NCBI RefSeq assembly: GCF_023149035.1
Contig: NZ_JAHXMY010000001.1
Coordinates: 434,001 to 498,000 of the forward strand
Length of the DNA: 64,000 nt
Direction of reading: 5' to 3'
DNA from: Microbacterium sp. EYE_78
GTDB taxonomy: Bacteria; Actinomycetota; Actinomycetes; Actinomycetales; Microbacteriaceae
The translations under genes and the position numbers were made by a program. The notes beneath the pieces are model-generated. The model ran no database searches and was not told the DNA's origin. It was given only the letters and a program-made list of their open reading frames with translations. Shown piece by piece: positions 9,331 to 17,797 of the stretch (positions within the stretch are counted from its first letter, which is position 1; the number at the start of each line of letters is the position of its first letter).

Positions 9331-9331
9331 G

Positions 9332-9718
9332 TCAGATCGCGAGACCGACGGCCAGCAGGACGACGCCGAGCAGCGGCGGCGTCAGCTGGATCAGCGCGGC
9401 CCGCGCCTTCGAGCGGTCCGAGAGCAGGAGGACGAGGCCCGCGGCGACCATCGATCCGGCCCCCGTGAACACGAGCGTCGCCCCTACTGCGAGCGAGCCC
9501 GCCGCGATGAACACGATCCCGAGCACGATGGCGATCGCGAGGAAGAGGTTGTAGAAGCCCTGGTTGAAGGCGAGCGGCTTCGTGATGCGCACCGTCTGGT
9601 CGGTCTGACCGAAGGTCCGCCGGGCCGCCGCCCCCTCCCACGCGATGGACTCGAGCACGAAGATGTAGACGTGGACGGCTGCGGCGAGCGCCGCGAACAC
9701 GAGGCCGGCGATGATCAT
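9332..9718 (-). CDS. DUF1304 membrane protein
   Basis: 128 aa, with four hydrophobic helices (about 3-24, 52-74, 78-98, 108-127). The sequence VHVYIFVLESIAWEGAAARRTFG followed by AFNQGFYNLFLA is the signature of DUF1304, small integral membrane proteins of unknown role. It is positioned between a LacI regulator and a dehydrogenase in the same orientation with almost no gaps. It may simply share transcription rather than function. Confidence 0.85.
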   Translation of the reverse strand: MIIAGLVFAALAAAVHVYIFVLESIAWEGAAARRTFGQTDQTVRITKPLAFNQGFYNLFLAIAIVLGIVFIAAGSLAVGATLVFTGAGSMVAAGLVLLLSDRSKARAALIQLTPPLLGVVLLAVGLAI

Positions 9719-9750
9719 GGGGACAGTCTCCCAGAGGCCGTCGCTCCGCG

Positions 9751-10755
9751 TCAGGTGGCGGGCGCGGGCCCCGTCGACTCGCGCCAGATGACGGCGGTGG
9801 ACAGCGGCGCCGGTTCCACCTCGGCTTCCGGCCGCAGCACGGCGATGAGCCGGCGCATGGCGTTCCGGCCGAGCCCCTCACGGTCGACGCCGACCGTCGT
9901 CAGCGAGGGCACCGTGAACCGCGCCACCGCATGGTCGTCCCACCCCGTCACGCTCAGGTCGTCGGGCACGCGCCAGCCGCGCGCCCGGGCGCCGCGGATG
10001 ACACCGGCCGCGACGATGTCGTTGGCCGCGACCACCGCGGTCGGGCGGCGCCCGGCATCCCACGACATCGCGAAGTCGACACCGGACTCGCCACCCCAGT
10101 CGCCGTCGACGACGTCCGTCACCTCGACGCCGTGCAGTGCCGCAGCAGCGACGAAGCGCTCCCGTCGCGCGCGGGCGGACGCGAAGCCCGGGTCCCCGCC
10201 GACGTACGCGAACCGCCGGTGACCCAGGTCGACCAGGTGCGCGACGATCTCGTCCACCGGAGACGCATCGATCAGTCCGCCGATGCCCCGCATGTCGTCG
10301 TCGACCTCGTCGCTGGCGATGATCGGCACCGAGCCCTCGACGACGTCGGCACCGAGGGGCGCGAGCGAGAGGACGCCCTCCACCTGACCGGAGTCGGCGA
10401 TCTCCCTCGCCCGCTCGGCCCGTCGCGAGGTGCCGCCCACGCTGAGGACCTCGATCGTGAAGCCCGCAGCCTCGGCCGCCTCAGCGGCACCGGCGACCAT
10501 CCGCGCCGGATCGAACGTCAGGTGCGGCAGGAGGACGGCCAGGCGTCCCGTCCGCCGCGTGCGCATCGATCGCGCCACGAGGTTCGGACGGTAGCCCAGC
10601 TCGTCGACCGCGCGCTCGATGCGGACGACCGTCTCGGGGCGCAGACCGCCCTCGTGGCGCAGGAAACGCGAGACCGTCTGATGCGAGACGCCGGCCAGGC
10701 GCGCGACCTCGATCATCGTGGGGCGCTTGCCCGGGATCGACTGTCCCTCGGCCAT
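9751..10755 (-). CDS. LacI-family transcriptional regulator
   Basis: 334 aa; the ATG at 10755 has a GGAGGAGG ribosome-binding site. The N-terminal helix-turn-helix (about residues 13-32, MIEVARLAGVSHQTVSRFL) and hinge helix (YRPNLVARSMRTRRTG) are intact, followed by a periplasmic-binding-protein-like sugar domain with the ending VTGWDDHAVARFTVPSLTTVGVDREGLG. It heads the minus-strand string regulator - DUF1304 - dehydrogenase and lies 1.5 kb from the perfect operator at 8269..8286, its plausible target. The effector is unknown. Confidence 0.92.
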   Translation of the reverse strand: MAEGQSIPGKRPTMIEVARLAGVSHQTVSRFLRHEGGLRPETVVRIERAVDELGYRPNLVARSMRTRRTGRLAVLLPHLTFDPARMVAGAAEAAEAAGFTIEVLSVGGTSRRAERAREIADSGQVEGVLSLAPLGADVVEGSVPIIASDEVDDDMRGIGGLIDASPVDEIVAHLVDLGHRRFAYVGGDPGFASARARRERFVAAAALHGVEVTDVVDGDWGGESGVDFAMSWDAGRRPTAVVAANDIVAAGVIRGARARGWRVPDDLSVTGWDDHAVARFTVPSLTTVGVDREGLGRNAMRRLIAVLRPEAEVEPAPLSTAVIWRESTGPAPAT

Positions 10756-10817
10756 GCACCCTCCTCCGTCGAGCCGGCAGGCGTCCGGCGGCTCCCGACT
10801 CTATCGCCGACCGACGA

Positions 10818-10843
10818 GCCCCCGCCCGACACGGGGCGGGGGC
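10818..10843. terminator. GC-rich hairpin after the fasciclin gene
   Basis: GCCCCCGCCC (10818..10827) pairs with GGGCGGGGGC (10834..10843), a 10-bp perfect stem with a 6-nt loop. It sits 15 nt past the stop of the fasciclin gene at 10858. There is no U-tract, as usual in high-GC actinobacteria. Confidence 0.7.
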
Positions 10844-10857
10844 CCTGACGTCGTCGT

Positions 10858-11451
10858 TCAGGATGCCGGGACGAGCACGCGGTCGATCGTGTGGATAACG
10901 CCGTTGGACGCCTGGATGTTGATGGCGCGCAGCACCAGCTTGGGGTTCTTCAACGCGGGGGTCTCGTCACGCAGCACGATGCCGCGCGGCTCGACCGTCC
11001 CCCCGTTCGCCATCTCGAGCGACCGCGAGAGGATGACCGTGATCGGTGAGAGCTTCTTGCCCGCCACCACGTGGTACAGCAGGATGTCGCTGATCTGCTC
11101 CGTCGAGAACGTCGACGTGATCGCATCGAGCGCAGCCGCCTCGGAGGCCGGCGCGCTGCCGGTGAGGTCGGTCACCAGGCGGAGGAACGCGCGGTCGTTC
11201 GGGGCGAAGACGGTGAACGTCGACGACGGGTCGCCGAGCGTCGCGTCGAGGCCCGTCGCCAGCACGGCCTGCACCAGCAGGTCGTAGTCCGATCCGTTGC
11301 TGTCGGGCGTTCCGCCTCCGGACGCCGCGACCGCGACGTCGACGATCGTGCCCTGCGGCTTCGCCTGCTGATGGGCCGAGGCCGGCGACGCGGTGAAGGC
11401 CATCGCACCAGCGACCAGCGTAGCGACGGCCACTGCGATCTTCTTGTTCAT
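10858..11451 (-). CDS. Secreted fasciclin-domain protein
   Basis: 197 aa, ATG with AAGGAG upstream. A signal peptide with a SPASA|HQ cleavage site near residue 26 directs export. The remainder is one fasciclin (FAS1) domain: TFTVFAPNDRAFLRLVTDL is the conserved H1 block, ILLYHVVAGKKL the Y-H motif, and NGVIHTIDRVLVP the H2 block. FAS1 domains mediate adhesion in secreted proteins. It appears to be a monocistronic gene with its own hairpin terminator. Confidence 0.93.
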   Translation of the reverse strand: MNKKIAVAVATLVAGAMAFTASPASAHQQAKPQGTIVDVAVAASGGGTPDSNGSDYDLLVQAVLATGLDATLGDPSSTFTVFAPNDRAFLRLVTDLTGSAPASEAAALDAITSTFSTEQISDILLYHVVAGKKLSPITVILSRSLEMANGGTVEPRGIVLRDETPALKNPKLVLRAINIQASNGVIHTIDRVLVPAS

Positions 11452-11557
11452 GTCCAGCTCCTTCGATGGGGAGAACGGCCCGGCGCTTGTCGGGCGCTAC
11501 TGGGTATTCCGTCTCGAGGCCATCGGTGGATGCAGGGGCGCCAGGATTTCCTGCACC

Positions 11558-12229
11558 TCACTCGGCGAGCGCGGCAAGCTCTCCGATCACGCGCGGGTCC
11601 GCGAGGATGCGGAAATGACCGCCGGTGTCGAGCTGCACGTTGCGCGCGGCGCCGGCGAGCTCGCTGCCCTCCGGGATGTGCGGATCGAACCGTCCGTAGA
11701 CCGACACGATCCGCGCGTTCACCTCGACCTCCGCCGTCAGCGCACGGATGGTCGAGTTGCCCGGTGAGAATGCCCGCAGCGACGGCACGACCATCAGGCG
11801 CCCGTAGCGTGATCCCCCGAACGGCGTGGCGACCGCCAGCATCCGCTCGATCCTGCCTGCACCGGCGTCGAGCAGCATGGCTCGTTTGCCGACCAGTCCG
11901 CCCTTGCTGTGGGCGAGGATGACGCATCCGCGCAGGTCGTTGTCGTCGAGGTACCGGATAACCTCCTGCGCCGCCTCGTCCACCGGGCGGAGGTTCCGTC
12001 TCAGCACGGGGAGGACATGCACGGGGTGCCCACGGCCGTGCACCGCGGCGATGAGGGGCTGCAGGAACCTCCAGGTCTCGTAGACGCCGGGCAGCATCAC
12101 GATCGGTGTCAGGTCACCCCGCCGGAAGGAGCTCGGATCGGTGCGGTCGACCGCGGCTCGGACCTGCCACACGAGCGCGTACAGGTAGTCGCGGACCCAC
12201 CACGAGCCGATGCGGAGCAGGTCCCTCAT
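11558..12229 (-). CDS. Lipase-like alpha/beta hydrolase
   Basis: 223 aa. PIVMLPGVYETW forms the oxyanion strand, CVILAHSKGGLVGK holds the nucleophile Ser108 in an AHSKGG elbow (a lipase variant of GxSxG), and VYGRFDPHIPEGS and DTGGHFRIL carry likely Asp and His partners. There is no signal peptide, though the N-terminal IGSWWVRDYLYALVW segment is amphipathic. It starts 4 nt after the TetR stop with no clear ribosome-binding site, so it depends on coupled translation and is probably under that regulator. Substrate probably an ester or lipid. Confidence 0.82.
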   Translation of the reverse strand: MRDLLRIGSWWVRDYLYALVWQVRAAVDRTDPSSFRRGDLTPIVMLPGVYETWRFLQPLIAAVHGRGHPVHVLPVLRRNLRPVDEAAQEVIRYLDDNDLRGCVILAHSKGGLVGKRAMLLDAGAGRIERMLAVATPFGGSRYGRLMVVPSLRAFSPGNSTIRALTAEVEVNARIVSVYGRFDPHIPEGSELAGAARNVQLDTGGHFRILADPRVIGELAALAE

Positions 12230-12233
12230 GCAC

Positions 12234-12938
12234 TCACTGGGAGACGTCTCGGTCCAGGCGGTCGAGCAGGAGCTCGAGTGCGATCTCGAACTCCTCCTTG
12301 CTGTGATCCTCGCTGAGGAGGGGGCGCAGGCGCCGGACCTCGGGGGTGTCGTCGAGCGTCTCGCTGCCGTCGGTGTTGGGCACCGTGGCGTCGCCCTCGT
12401 CGATCGGCTCCTCCGCAGGGCCGAACGACGCGCCGCGGACGCTCGCCTCGAGCAGCAGTTGCCCGAGCAGGAAGCTGCTGAACGCGCGATAGGCGCGGAC
12501 GGCCTGCAGGTCGGTGAAGCCGTGCGAGATGAGCACGCGGAGGAAGATGTCGACGACCTCGATGCTCCGCAGCGGTGGACGCAGCCACGGCGCGGCGGGA
12601 TGCCGGGTGGCGACCAGCGGGAAGGCCTGGGGGTGCTCGACGGCGATGTCCCGCACGGAGTGGGCGACGTTCTGCAGGAACGTCTGCCAGTGCTCCGACG
12701 ACTCCCGTCGCATGGTCGCCGTGAGGTCGGTCATGAGCGAATCGACGACACCCTCGAGAAGATCCTCTTTGCCGTGCACGTGGCGATAGAGCGACATCGC
12801 CTCAACGCCCAGACGCTGGCCGAGCGTGCGCATCGAGAGCCCCGGCGGACCCGAACCGTCGACGAGCTGCAACGCCGCCTGGATGATCACATCTCGGCTG
12901 AGCTTCGGTGGTGACGAAAGATCGGTCTGTCTGCTCAT
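12234..12938 (-). CDS. TetR-family regulator
   Basis: 234 aa from the ATG at 12938, preceded by GGAGG. The frame stays open further upstream, but the ribosome-binding site and the normal TetR start (basic tail, then helix-turn-helix at about 35-54, MRTLGQRLGVEAMSLYRHVHGKEDLL) select this codon. The C-terminal region resembles the TetR_C_1 tetracycline-repressor type, with WLRPPLRSIEVVDIFLRVL and an acidic variable loop (DEGDATVPNTDGSETLDD). It is co-transcribed with the hydrolase that follows and divergent from the small genes starting at 13030. Confidence 0.9.
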   Translation of the reverse strand: MSRQTDLSSPPKLSRDVIIQAALQLVDGSGPPGLSMRTLGQRLGVEAMSLYRHVHGKEDLLEGVVDSLMTDLTATMRRESSEHWQTFLQNVAHSVRDIAVEHPQAFPLVATRHPAAPWLRPPLRSIEVVDIFLRVLISHGFTDLQAVRAYRAFSSFLLGQLLLEASVRGASFGPAEEPIDEGDATVPNTDGSETLDDTPEVRRLRPLLSEDHSKEEFEIALELLLDRLDRDVSQ

Positions 12939-13029
12939 GTGGAGCCTCCACGTCGATCCTCCCCCCTTTCGTACGATCCGTGGGACACCAGCGGATTTCT
13001 TGACCCTGCTTACACCGTAAGCTAGCGCC

Positions 13030-13083
13030 ATGCACTGCGCGCCGCAGCAGCGGACACGGCGACCGGGACGGTCGTCGTCATGA
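13030..13083 (+). CDS. Possible 17-codon leaderless leader peptide
   Basis: MHCAPQQRTRRPGRSSS. A -10-like TAAGCT (13018..13023) is followed by exactly 6 nt and this ATG, the arrangement seen at many leaderless genes in this window. Its TGA (13081..13083) overlaps the ATG of the 13080 gene (ATGA). The simplest reading is a short leaderless cistron feeding ribosomes into the next gene. The alternative is an untranslated spacer and chance. No peptide family is recognised. Confidence 0.4.
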   Translation: MHCAPQQRTRRPGRSSS

Positions 13084-13427
13084 TGTCGTTCCGCAGCCAT
13101 GGCACCCTCCAGGGGTGGCTCGCCGAGTTCTTCCACACGACCGGGACAGGCGACCTCATCAAGGTCGCCATCCAGGACAGTTCGCACGGGGAGGACGGCG
13201 GCCTGATCGTCGTCCCGCTCCATCACGCGACGACGACGGTGTACCTCCGGCCGCCCGAGGAGCGCGGCGGACGCTGGCGGGTGATCTTCGAACCGCAACC
13301 AGATGAGACGGCCCTGACGCCGGAACAGACCCGCGGACTCATCGCGGAGCTGGCCGTCGCCGCCGACCTCTGCGAGTTCCTCGAACGCAAAGCCGCGGCG
13401 CACTCCGAACCCCTGCCCCGCGCCTAG
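13080..13427 (+). CDS. Small protein of unknown function
   Basis: 115 aa, MMSFRSHGTLQGWLAEFF at the start and a helical end. No family is recognised. The middle, GLIVVPLHHATTTVYLRPPEE and RWRVIFEPQPDE, looks like beta strands, followed by a helix LTPEQTRGLIAELAVAADLCEFLE. No signal peptide or membrane helix. There is no good ribosome-binding site; translation probably starts through the overlapping leader ORF. The first or second methionine could be used. It is divergent from TetR and upstream of another small gene. Confidence 0.6.
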   Translation: MMSFRSHGTLQGWLAEFFHTTGTGDLIKVAIQDSSHGEDGGLIVVPLHHATTTVYLRPPEERGGRWRVIFEPQPDETALTPEQTRGLIAELAVAADLCEFLERKAAAHSEPLPRA

Positions 13428-13496
13428 GGCCGGCGGTGCTGCCGAAGCCGCGAGTCAGCACCGTCCCTCGATCGCGGCACGGAAGGACGGGACCCC

Positions 13497-13802
13497 GTGG
13501 GTCGTCTCGCATTCGGCAACGAGGTCGTCGCGCTCGACGACCGCGTCCTCGCGCACCTCGAGATCGTCATGGTCACGAAGCTGCGCCGCCACGAACCGTT
13601 CATCCTGACCTGGACCGTCGACCCCAGCCTCGGCAGCGGTCGGGTGTCGCGGTGGGTCGGCCTGTCCACCAGTTGGGACATCCGCTTCGAGTCCCGTCCG
13701 GCGGGACCCATCAACCAGGCCTGGATCGAGGACCTGATGAGCACCGCGAACTCCCCCGGCGGGCTCCGGATCGTGCCGGAGCCGTCCGCCGGCGGGGACT
13801 GA
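13497..13802 (+). CDS. Small DUF7882-like protein
   Basis: 101 aa from GTG at 13497. The pattern MGRLAFGNEVVALDDRVLAHLEIVMVTKLRRHEPFILTW recalls small Microbacteriaceae proteins that begin MG(R/K)L-YG and contain DR-LAHL and KLRRGE-F (DUF7882 as I remember it; not checked here). Function unknown; soluble, no cysteines. It has its own start 69 nt after the preceding gene and runs convergently into tRNA-Ser(GCT), with a shared hairpin between them. Confidence 0.6.
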   Translation: MGRLAFGNEVVALDDRVLAHLEIVMVTKLRRHEPFILTWTVDPSLGSGRVSRWVGLSTSWDIRFESRPAGPINQAWIEDLMSTANSPGGLRIVPEPSAGGD

Positions 13803-13812
13803 CCGGAACGTG

Positions 13813-13840
13813 AAAAGCCCCGGGAACCCAGGGCTTTTCT
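13813..13840. terminator. Bidirectional terminator beside tRNA-Ser(GCT)
   Basis: GAAAAGCCC (13813..13821) pairs with GGGCTTTTC (13832..13840), a 9-bp perfect stem with a 10-nt loop. It starts immediately beyond the CCA end of the minus-strand tRNA and 11 nt after the stop of the plus-strand gene. The A/T flank of the stem supplies U residues in both directions. Confidence 0.85.
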
Positions 13841-13931
13841 GGCGGAGACGGAGGGATTTGAACCCTCGGTCCCCGTGAGGGGACTCCACCTTAGCAGGGT
13901 GGTGCACTAGGCCTGACTATGCGACGTCTCC
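13841..13931 (-). tRNA. tRNA-Ser(GCT)
   Basis: Class II tRNA, about 91 nt with an encoded CCA (13841..13843). The acceptor stem GGAGACG/CGTCTCC spans 13931..13925 with 13851..13845. The anticodon loop CTGCTAA gives anticodon GCT, reading AGC/AGU serine codons. A long GC variable arm (GAGTCCCCTCACGGGGAC) and the T loop GTTCAAATC are present. One of two tRNA-Ser genes within 1.6 kb. Confidence 0.95.
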
Positions 13932-14005
13932 AGGCATCCGACCACAAGTGGCGCGGACGCACCGTGCAATCATAACCGCATGACGCGGGCTGTCCGAACC
14001 GCGGA

Positions 14006-15310
14006 TCACTGCTCCGCGACGGTGCAGGTGACCTGGTTCGCGGACTGCCCGGTGATCTCGGTCGGCAGGTCCACCGCCTCACCCGTCGGAGCCGGCGAAG
14101 GCTCCGCGTCGGGGGTGGCTCCGGCATCCGCGGTCGCCGTCGGCGTCGGAGTGGGCTTCTCGGCACCGTCCTCTGCCTCGCCGATGACCTCGACACCATT
14201 GCCGCCGCTGGGGTTGCCGGTGACACGGACGGGCTTGTTCTCCTGCAGCGCCGTGAACAGCACGTCGGCCGCCGAGGTGACAGGCAGCACACGCCCGCCG
14301 CCGGGGGCGTACACGGTCGGGTACTGGACGAAGACGATGTCTTCGTACGGCACGTCGGCCACGGCCATGGCGATCTGCGCCATTCGCTGCGGGCTCGTGA
14401 GGGACTCGCTCAGGACGAGCTGCTTCTCATTGACCTGTCGGATCGCGGTGTTCGCCAGGTTCAGCAGCGTCGGATAGTTCGAGAGGACCTCGCCGGACTG
14501 CAGCTTGCGCACCATCGAGCTCATGAACTGCTGCTGATTGGAGATGCGGCCGAGGTCGGACCCGTCGCCGATGCCGTGGCGGATGCGGAGGAACTGCAGC
14601 GCCTGCGCACCCACGAGGTTGTGGTTGCCCGCGGTGAGGTTGAGGCCGGTGTGGCGGTCGGAGATGTCGGAGCTGACACAGACGTCGACACCGCCGATCG
14701 CATCGGACATGTTGATCACGCCGGTCCAGCGGATCGCGGCGGCGAACTGGATGTCGATGCCGGTGAGCTCTTCGACGGTGGCGACGGAGCAGCCGAGGCC
14801 GCCGTAGCTGTACGACACGTTGATCATCTGCGCGCTCATCGCAGGGTACGAGCCGCCATCCGGGTTCTCGCACGACGGGATCGGCACGATCATGTCGCGC
14901 GGGAACGAGACGACCGTCACGCGGCGCGGTTCATCACTGATGTGCACGAGCATGGTGACGTCGTTGCGCTCGCCGCCGTCGTCGTGGGCGCAGCGCGGGA
15001 AGAGCTTGAGGTCCTGCCCCTCGCACGAGTCGGTGCCGACGACGAGCATGTTCACGCCACCCTCGATCTCACCGATGTGCGGGGGGAGCGTGCCGTCGTC
15101 GCCGATGGAGACGCCGCTCTCGTCGAGGGTGCGCGCGGCATCCCAGACGTAGAAGCCGCCGATCGCGGTGGCGCTCACGACGACGACCGCGAGCATCGCG
15201 CCGAGGATCGTCAGCACCTGACGGATCGGGCTGGGCGAGCTCAGCGCCCCGTGACGGGCGACGGGCTGACGGCGGTACTTCGTCGCCTTCGCGTCGGACC
15301 TTGCGCTCAC
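14006..15310 (-). CDS. LytR-CpsA-Psr (LCP) family ligase
   Basis: 434 aa from GTG at 15310. A short basic cytoplasmic tail, one transmembrane helix (about 33-55) and an extracellular LCP domain: NMLVVGTDSCEGQ, ERNDVTMLVHIS, VVSFPRDMIVPIP (the Arg that contacts the pyrophosphate lipid), and LQFLRIRHGIGDGSDLGRISNQQQFM. A proline/threonine-rich linker ends in QVTCTVAEQ. LCP enzymes attach wall glycopolymers to peptidoglycan. The start lies 20 nt from the 3' end of tRNA-Ser(TGA), leaving no room for a separate promoter, so it may be read from the tRNA transcript. Confidence 0.93.
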   Translation of the reverse strand: MSARSDAKATKYRRQPVARHGALSSPSPIRQVLTILGAMLAVVVVSATAIGGFYVWDAARTLDESGVSIGDDGTLPPHIGEIEGGVNMLVVGTDSCEGQDLKLFPRCAHDDGGERNDVTMLVHISDEPRRVTVVSFPRDMIVPIPSCENPDGGSYPAMSAQMINVSYSYGGLGCSVATVEELTGIDIQFAAAIRWTGVINMSDAIGGVDVCVSSDISDRHTGLNLTAGNHNLVGAQALQFLRIRHGIGDGSDLGRISNQQQFMSSMVRKLQSGEVLSNYPTLLNLANTAIRQVNEKQLVLSESLTSPQRMAQIAMAVADVPYEDIVFVQYPTVYAPGGGRVLPVTSAADVLFTALQENKPVRVTGNPSGGNGVEVIGEAEDGAEKPTPTPTATADAGATPDAEPSPAPTGEAVDLPTEITGQSANQVTCTVAEQ

Positions 15311-15330
15311 GGCTCACCTTTCGGACACTG

Positions 15331-15415
15331 CGGAGGGTGTGGGATTCGAACCCACGGGACATTGCTGCCCACCGGTTTTCAAGACCGGATCCTTCGGCCG
15401 CTCGGACAACCCTCC
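15331..15415 (-). tRNA. tRNA-Ser(TGA)
   Basis: Class II tRNA of 85 nt without an encoded CCA (the bases after the discriminator read CAG). The acceptor stem GGAGGGT/ACCCTCC uses 15415..15409 and 15338..15332. The anticodon arm CCGGTCTTGAAAACCGG gives anticodon TGA, reading UCA/UCG-type serine codons. A long variable arm (TGGGCAGCAATGTCCC) and GTTCGAATC T loop are present. It lies 20 nt upstream of the LCP gene on the same strand. Confidence 0.95.
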
Positions 15416-15513
15416 CGACCTCGCCCATCGGCGGCGGTCGAAGGCCGAGTCTAGCCGACCCCAGAACCACACCATTCTCGCGGCGACGCCTGTGGGACGC
15501 CTGAAAACCCGGG

Positions 15514-16422
15514 TCAGAGGGCCTTCAGCACCGCGGTCACGCCGCCCTCGGTGACGGATGCCGTCAGCTCCGACGCCTCGGACCTCACCTCGTCGGGGCC
15601 CTGGCCCATGGCGATCGCCCGGCCGCCGTTGGCCCGCGCCCACCGGAACATGCCGATGTCGTTGCGGCCGTCGCCGATGACGACCACCCGTGCCGCGTCG
15701 ATCCCGAGCCAGTCGCGGACCAGCTCGAGCCCGGTGGCCTTGTCGACGCCCTGCGGGGCGATGTCGAGCCACGCCGACCAGCCGACCGCGTACGACACCT
15801 CGTTGAGGCCGATCCGCGAGACCAGGTCGACGAAGTCCTCGTCGGTGTCGTCCTCCGAGACCACGACGACGCGGGAGACGGGCTGGGCGGAGAGCTGCTC
15901 GAAGGGCACCCGGTCGGCGCGCGAGACGTTCCACTCGTCCATGTGGTCGGTATACAGCCGTCGCCCGTCGGGCAGCTCGACCATGTACCGGGCCGAGGGG
16001 AGGTGGTCGCGCAGCAGCTGCAGCACCTCGGTCGCGTCGAACTGCTCGGTGTGGAAGCGCTCGTAGGACGCACCGGCGTCGGCGGCGCCGACCCGCTTGA
16101 GGATCACGGCGCCGTTGGAGCAGACGACGTACTCGGGCGTGATGGCGAGGTGCTCGAGGATGTGGCGGGTGCCCTCCCACGAGCGCCCGGTCGCGAGCAT
16201 CACCTCGTGCCCGAGTCGCTGCGCCTCGGCGACCGCGTCGACGACGCCGGGACTGTACGTTTCGTCCTCGAGGAGGATCGTGCCGTCGATGTCGAGCGCG
16301 ATGAGCAGCCGCTCACGGGGGGCGGCTGCGGCATCCTCGACGATCTCCTCGACGACGTCCGCGGCCTCATCGGCCGAGACCGCCTCGATGCTGCCGGTGG
16401 CGGGGGCGCTCTCGGGCGTCAC
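15514..16422 (-). CDS. HAD-superfamily hydrolase (Cof-like)
   Basis: 302 aa from GTG at 16422, which overlaps the serS stop (GTGA). After a 35-residue acidic, alanine-rich leader, [12 protein letters not shown] carries the HAD nucleophile Asp44 and Asp46. MLATGRS is motif II and [12 protein letters not shown] motif IV. The C2-type cap in the middle matches Cof-type sugar-phosphate phosphatases. The substrate cannot be deduced. Co-translation with serS suggests shared expression, but a functional link is uncertain; Cof-like genes next to serS are, to my recollection, frequent in actinobacteria. Confidence 0.88.
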   Translation of the reverse strand: MTPESAPATGSIEAVSADEAADVVEEIVEDAAAAPRERLLIALDIDGTILLEDETYSPGVVDAVAEAQRLGHEVMLATGRSWEGTRHILEHLAITPEYVVCSNGAVILKRVGAADAGASYERFHTEQFDATEVLQLLRDHLPSARYMVELPDGRRLYTDHMDEWNVSRADRVPFEQLSAQPVSRVVVVSEDDTDEDFVDLVSRIGLNEVSYAVGWSAWLDIAPQGVDKATGLELVRDWLGIDAARVVVIGDGRNDIGMFRWARANGGRAIAMGQGPDEVRSEASELTASVTEGGVTAVLKAL

Positions 16423-17684
16423 GCGACGGGCTCCGCGACCTCGAGGCCGCCCAGGTACGGGCGCAGCACCTCGGGGATCACGACGGAGCCGTCCTCGCGC
16501 TGGTGGGTCTCGAGGAGTGCGACGATCCAGCGGGTCGTCGCCAGCGTGCCGTTCAGGGTGGCGACGGGGGCCGTGCGGCCGCCCTCCGGCCGGTACCGGA
16601 TGTCGAGCCGGCGGGCCTGGTACGTCGTGCAGTTCGACGTCGAGGTGAGCTCGCGGTACGCGCCCTGCGTGGGCACCCACGCCTCCACGTCGTACTTACG
16701 GGCGGCGGACGAGCCGAGGTCACCGGCCGCGACGTCGATGACGCGGTACGCGAGTCCCAGATCCTGCAGCATCCGCTCCTGCATCTCGACGAGGCGCAGG
16801 TGCTCGGCCTCGGCATCGGCCGGCGCCGTGTACACGAACATCTCGAGCTTGTTGAACTGATGCAGACGGATGATGCCGCGGGTGTCCTTGCCGTACGACC
16901 CCGCCTCGCGCCGGTAGCAGGTGGACCAGCCGGCGTAGCGCTTGGCTCCCGCCTCGAGGTCGAGGATCTCGTCCATGTGGTACCCGGCGAGTGGCACCTC
17001 GCTGGTGCCGACGAGGTACAGGTCGTCGTCGTCCAGGTGGTAGACCTCGTCGGCGTGCTGCCCGAGGAAGCCGGTGCCGCGCATGACCTCGGCCCGCACC
17101 AGGGTGGGCGGGATCATCGGGGTGAAGCCGGCGTCGAGGGCACGCGCCATGCCGAGGTTCATGAGGGCGAGCTCGAGGCGGGCGCCGATCCCGGTGAGGA
17201 AGCTGAACCGGGCACCCGAGACCTTCGCGCCGCGCTCCATGTCGATGGCGCCGAGCTTCTCGCCGAGGGCCAGGTGGTCACGGGGCTCGAAGTCGAACGT
17301 CGCAGGCTCGCCGTGCGTGCGCAGGGTGACGAAGTCGTCCTCTCCCCCGGCGGGAACGCCGTCGATGACGATGTTCTCGATGCGCGCGAGCGCGGCGGAT
17401 GCCTCTTCTTCGGCGAGCGAGACGGCTTGCTGGGCCGTCTTGACGCGCTCGCTCAGCTCCTTCGCCTCGGCGACGAGCGCGGCCTTCTCGTCCTTCGGCG
17501 CCTGAGCGACGCGCTTGCCGTGCGCGTTCTGCGCAGCGCGGAGCTCTTCGAAGGCGGTGATCGCGCTCCGTCGCTCGCGGTCGGCGGCGAGGGCCTCGTC
17601 GACGGTGTCGGGCGACTCGCCGCGGGCTTCCTGCGAGCGCTTCACGAGGGCGGGGTCGTCACGGAGGAGGGCCAGATCGATCAC
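16419..17684 (-). CDS. serS: Seryl-tRNA synthetase
   Basis: 421 aa, normal bacterial length. The enzyme charges tRNA-Ser with serine. The N-terminal tRNA-binding coiled coil spans about 25-105. The class II catalytic core has motif 2 ([18 protein letters not shown]) and motif 3 ([18 protein letters not shown]), plus the serine-pocket [13 protein letters not shown]. It begins with GTG, and a -10 box TAGACT (+ strand 17691..17696) lies exactly 6 nt upstream, so the mRNA is predicted to be leaderless. Both tRNA-Ser genes of the window lie 1-4 kb downstream on the same strand. Confidence 0.98.
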   Translation of the reverse strand: MIDLALLRDDPALVKRSQEARGESPDTVDEALAADRERRSAITAFEELRAAQNAHGKRVAQAPKDEKAALVAEAKELSERVKTAQQAVSLAEEEASAALARIENIVIDGVPAGGEDDFVTLRTHGEPATFDFEPRDHLALGEKLGAIDMERGAKVSGARFSFLTGIGARLELALMNLGMARALDAGFTPMIPPTLVRAEVMRGTGFLGQHADEVYHLDDDDLYLVGTSEVPLAGYHMDEILDLEAGAKRYAGWSTCYRREAGSYGKDTRGIIRLHQFNKLEMFVYTAPADAEAEHLRLVEMQERMLQDLGLAYRVIDVAAGDLGSSAARKYDVEAWVPTQGAYRELTSTSNCTTYQARRLDIRYRPEGGRTAPVATLNGTLATTRWIVALLETHQREDGSVVIPEVLRPYLGGLEVAEPVA

Positions 17685-17797
17685 TCGTCGAGTCTAGTCC
17701 GGGGCCTCCCCGGTGCCGCGGGTCCGGAACAGTGACGCCGCGCGGCCGCGGGCGCAAGGGGCGCGGCGCCCGCGCGGGCGCGCAATACGCTGGACCA

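Noticed and set aside
13841-15415. tRNA-Ser genes as integration sites of a mobile element
   Set aside because: No integrase, no duplicated tRNA 3' end and no change in base composition nearby.
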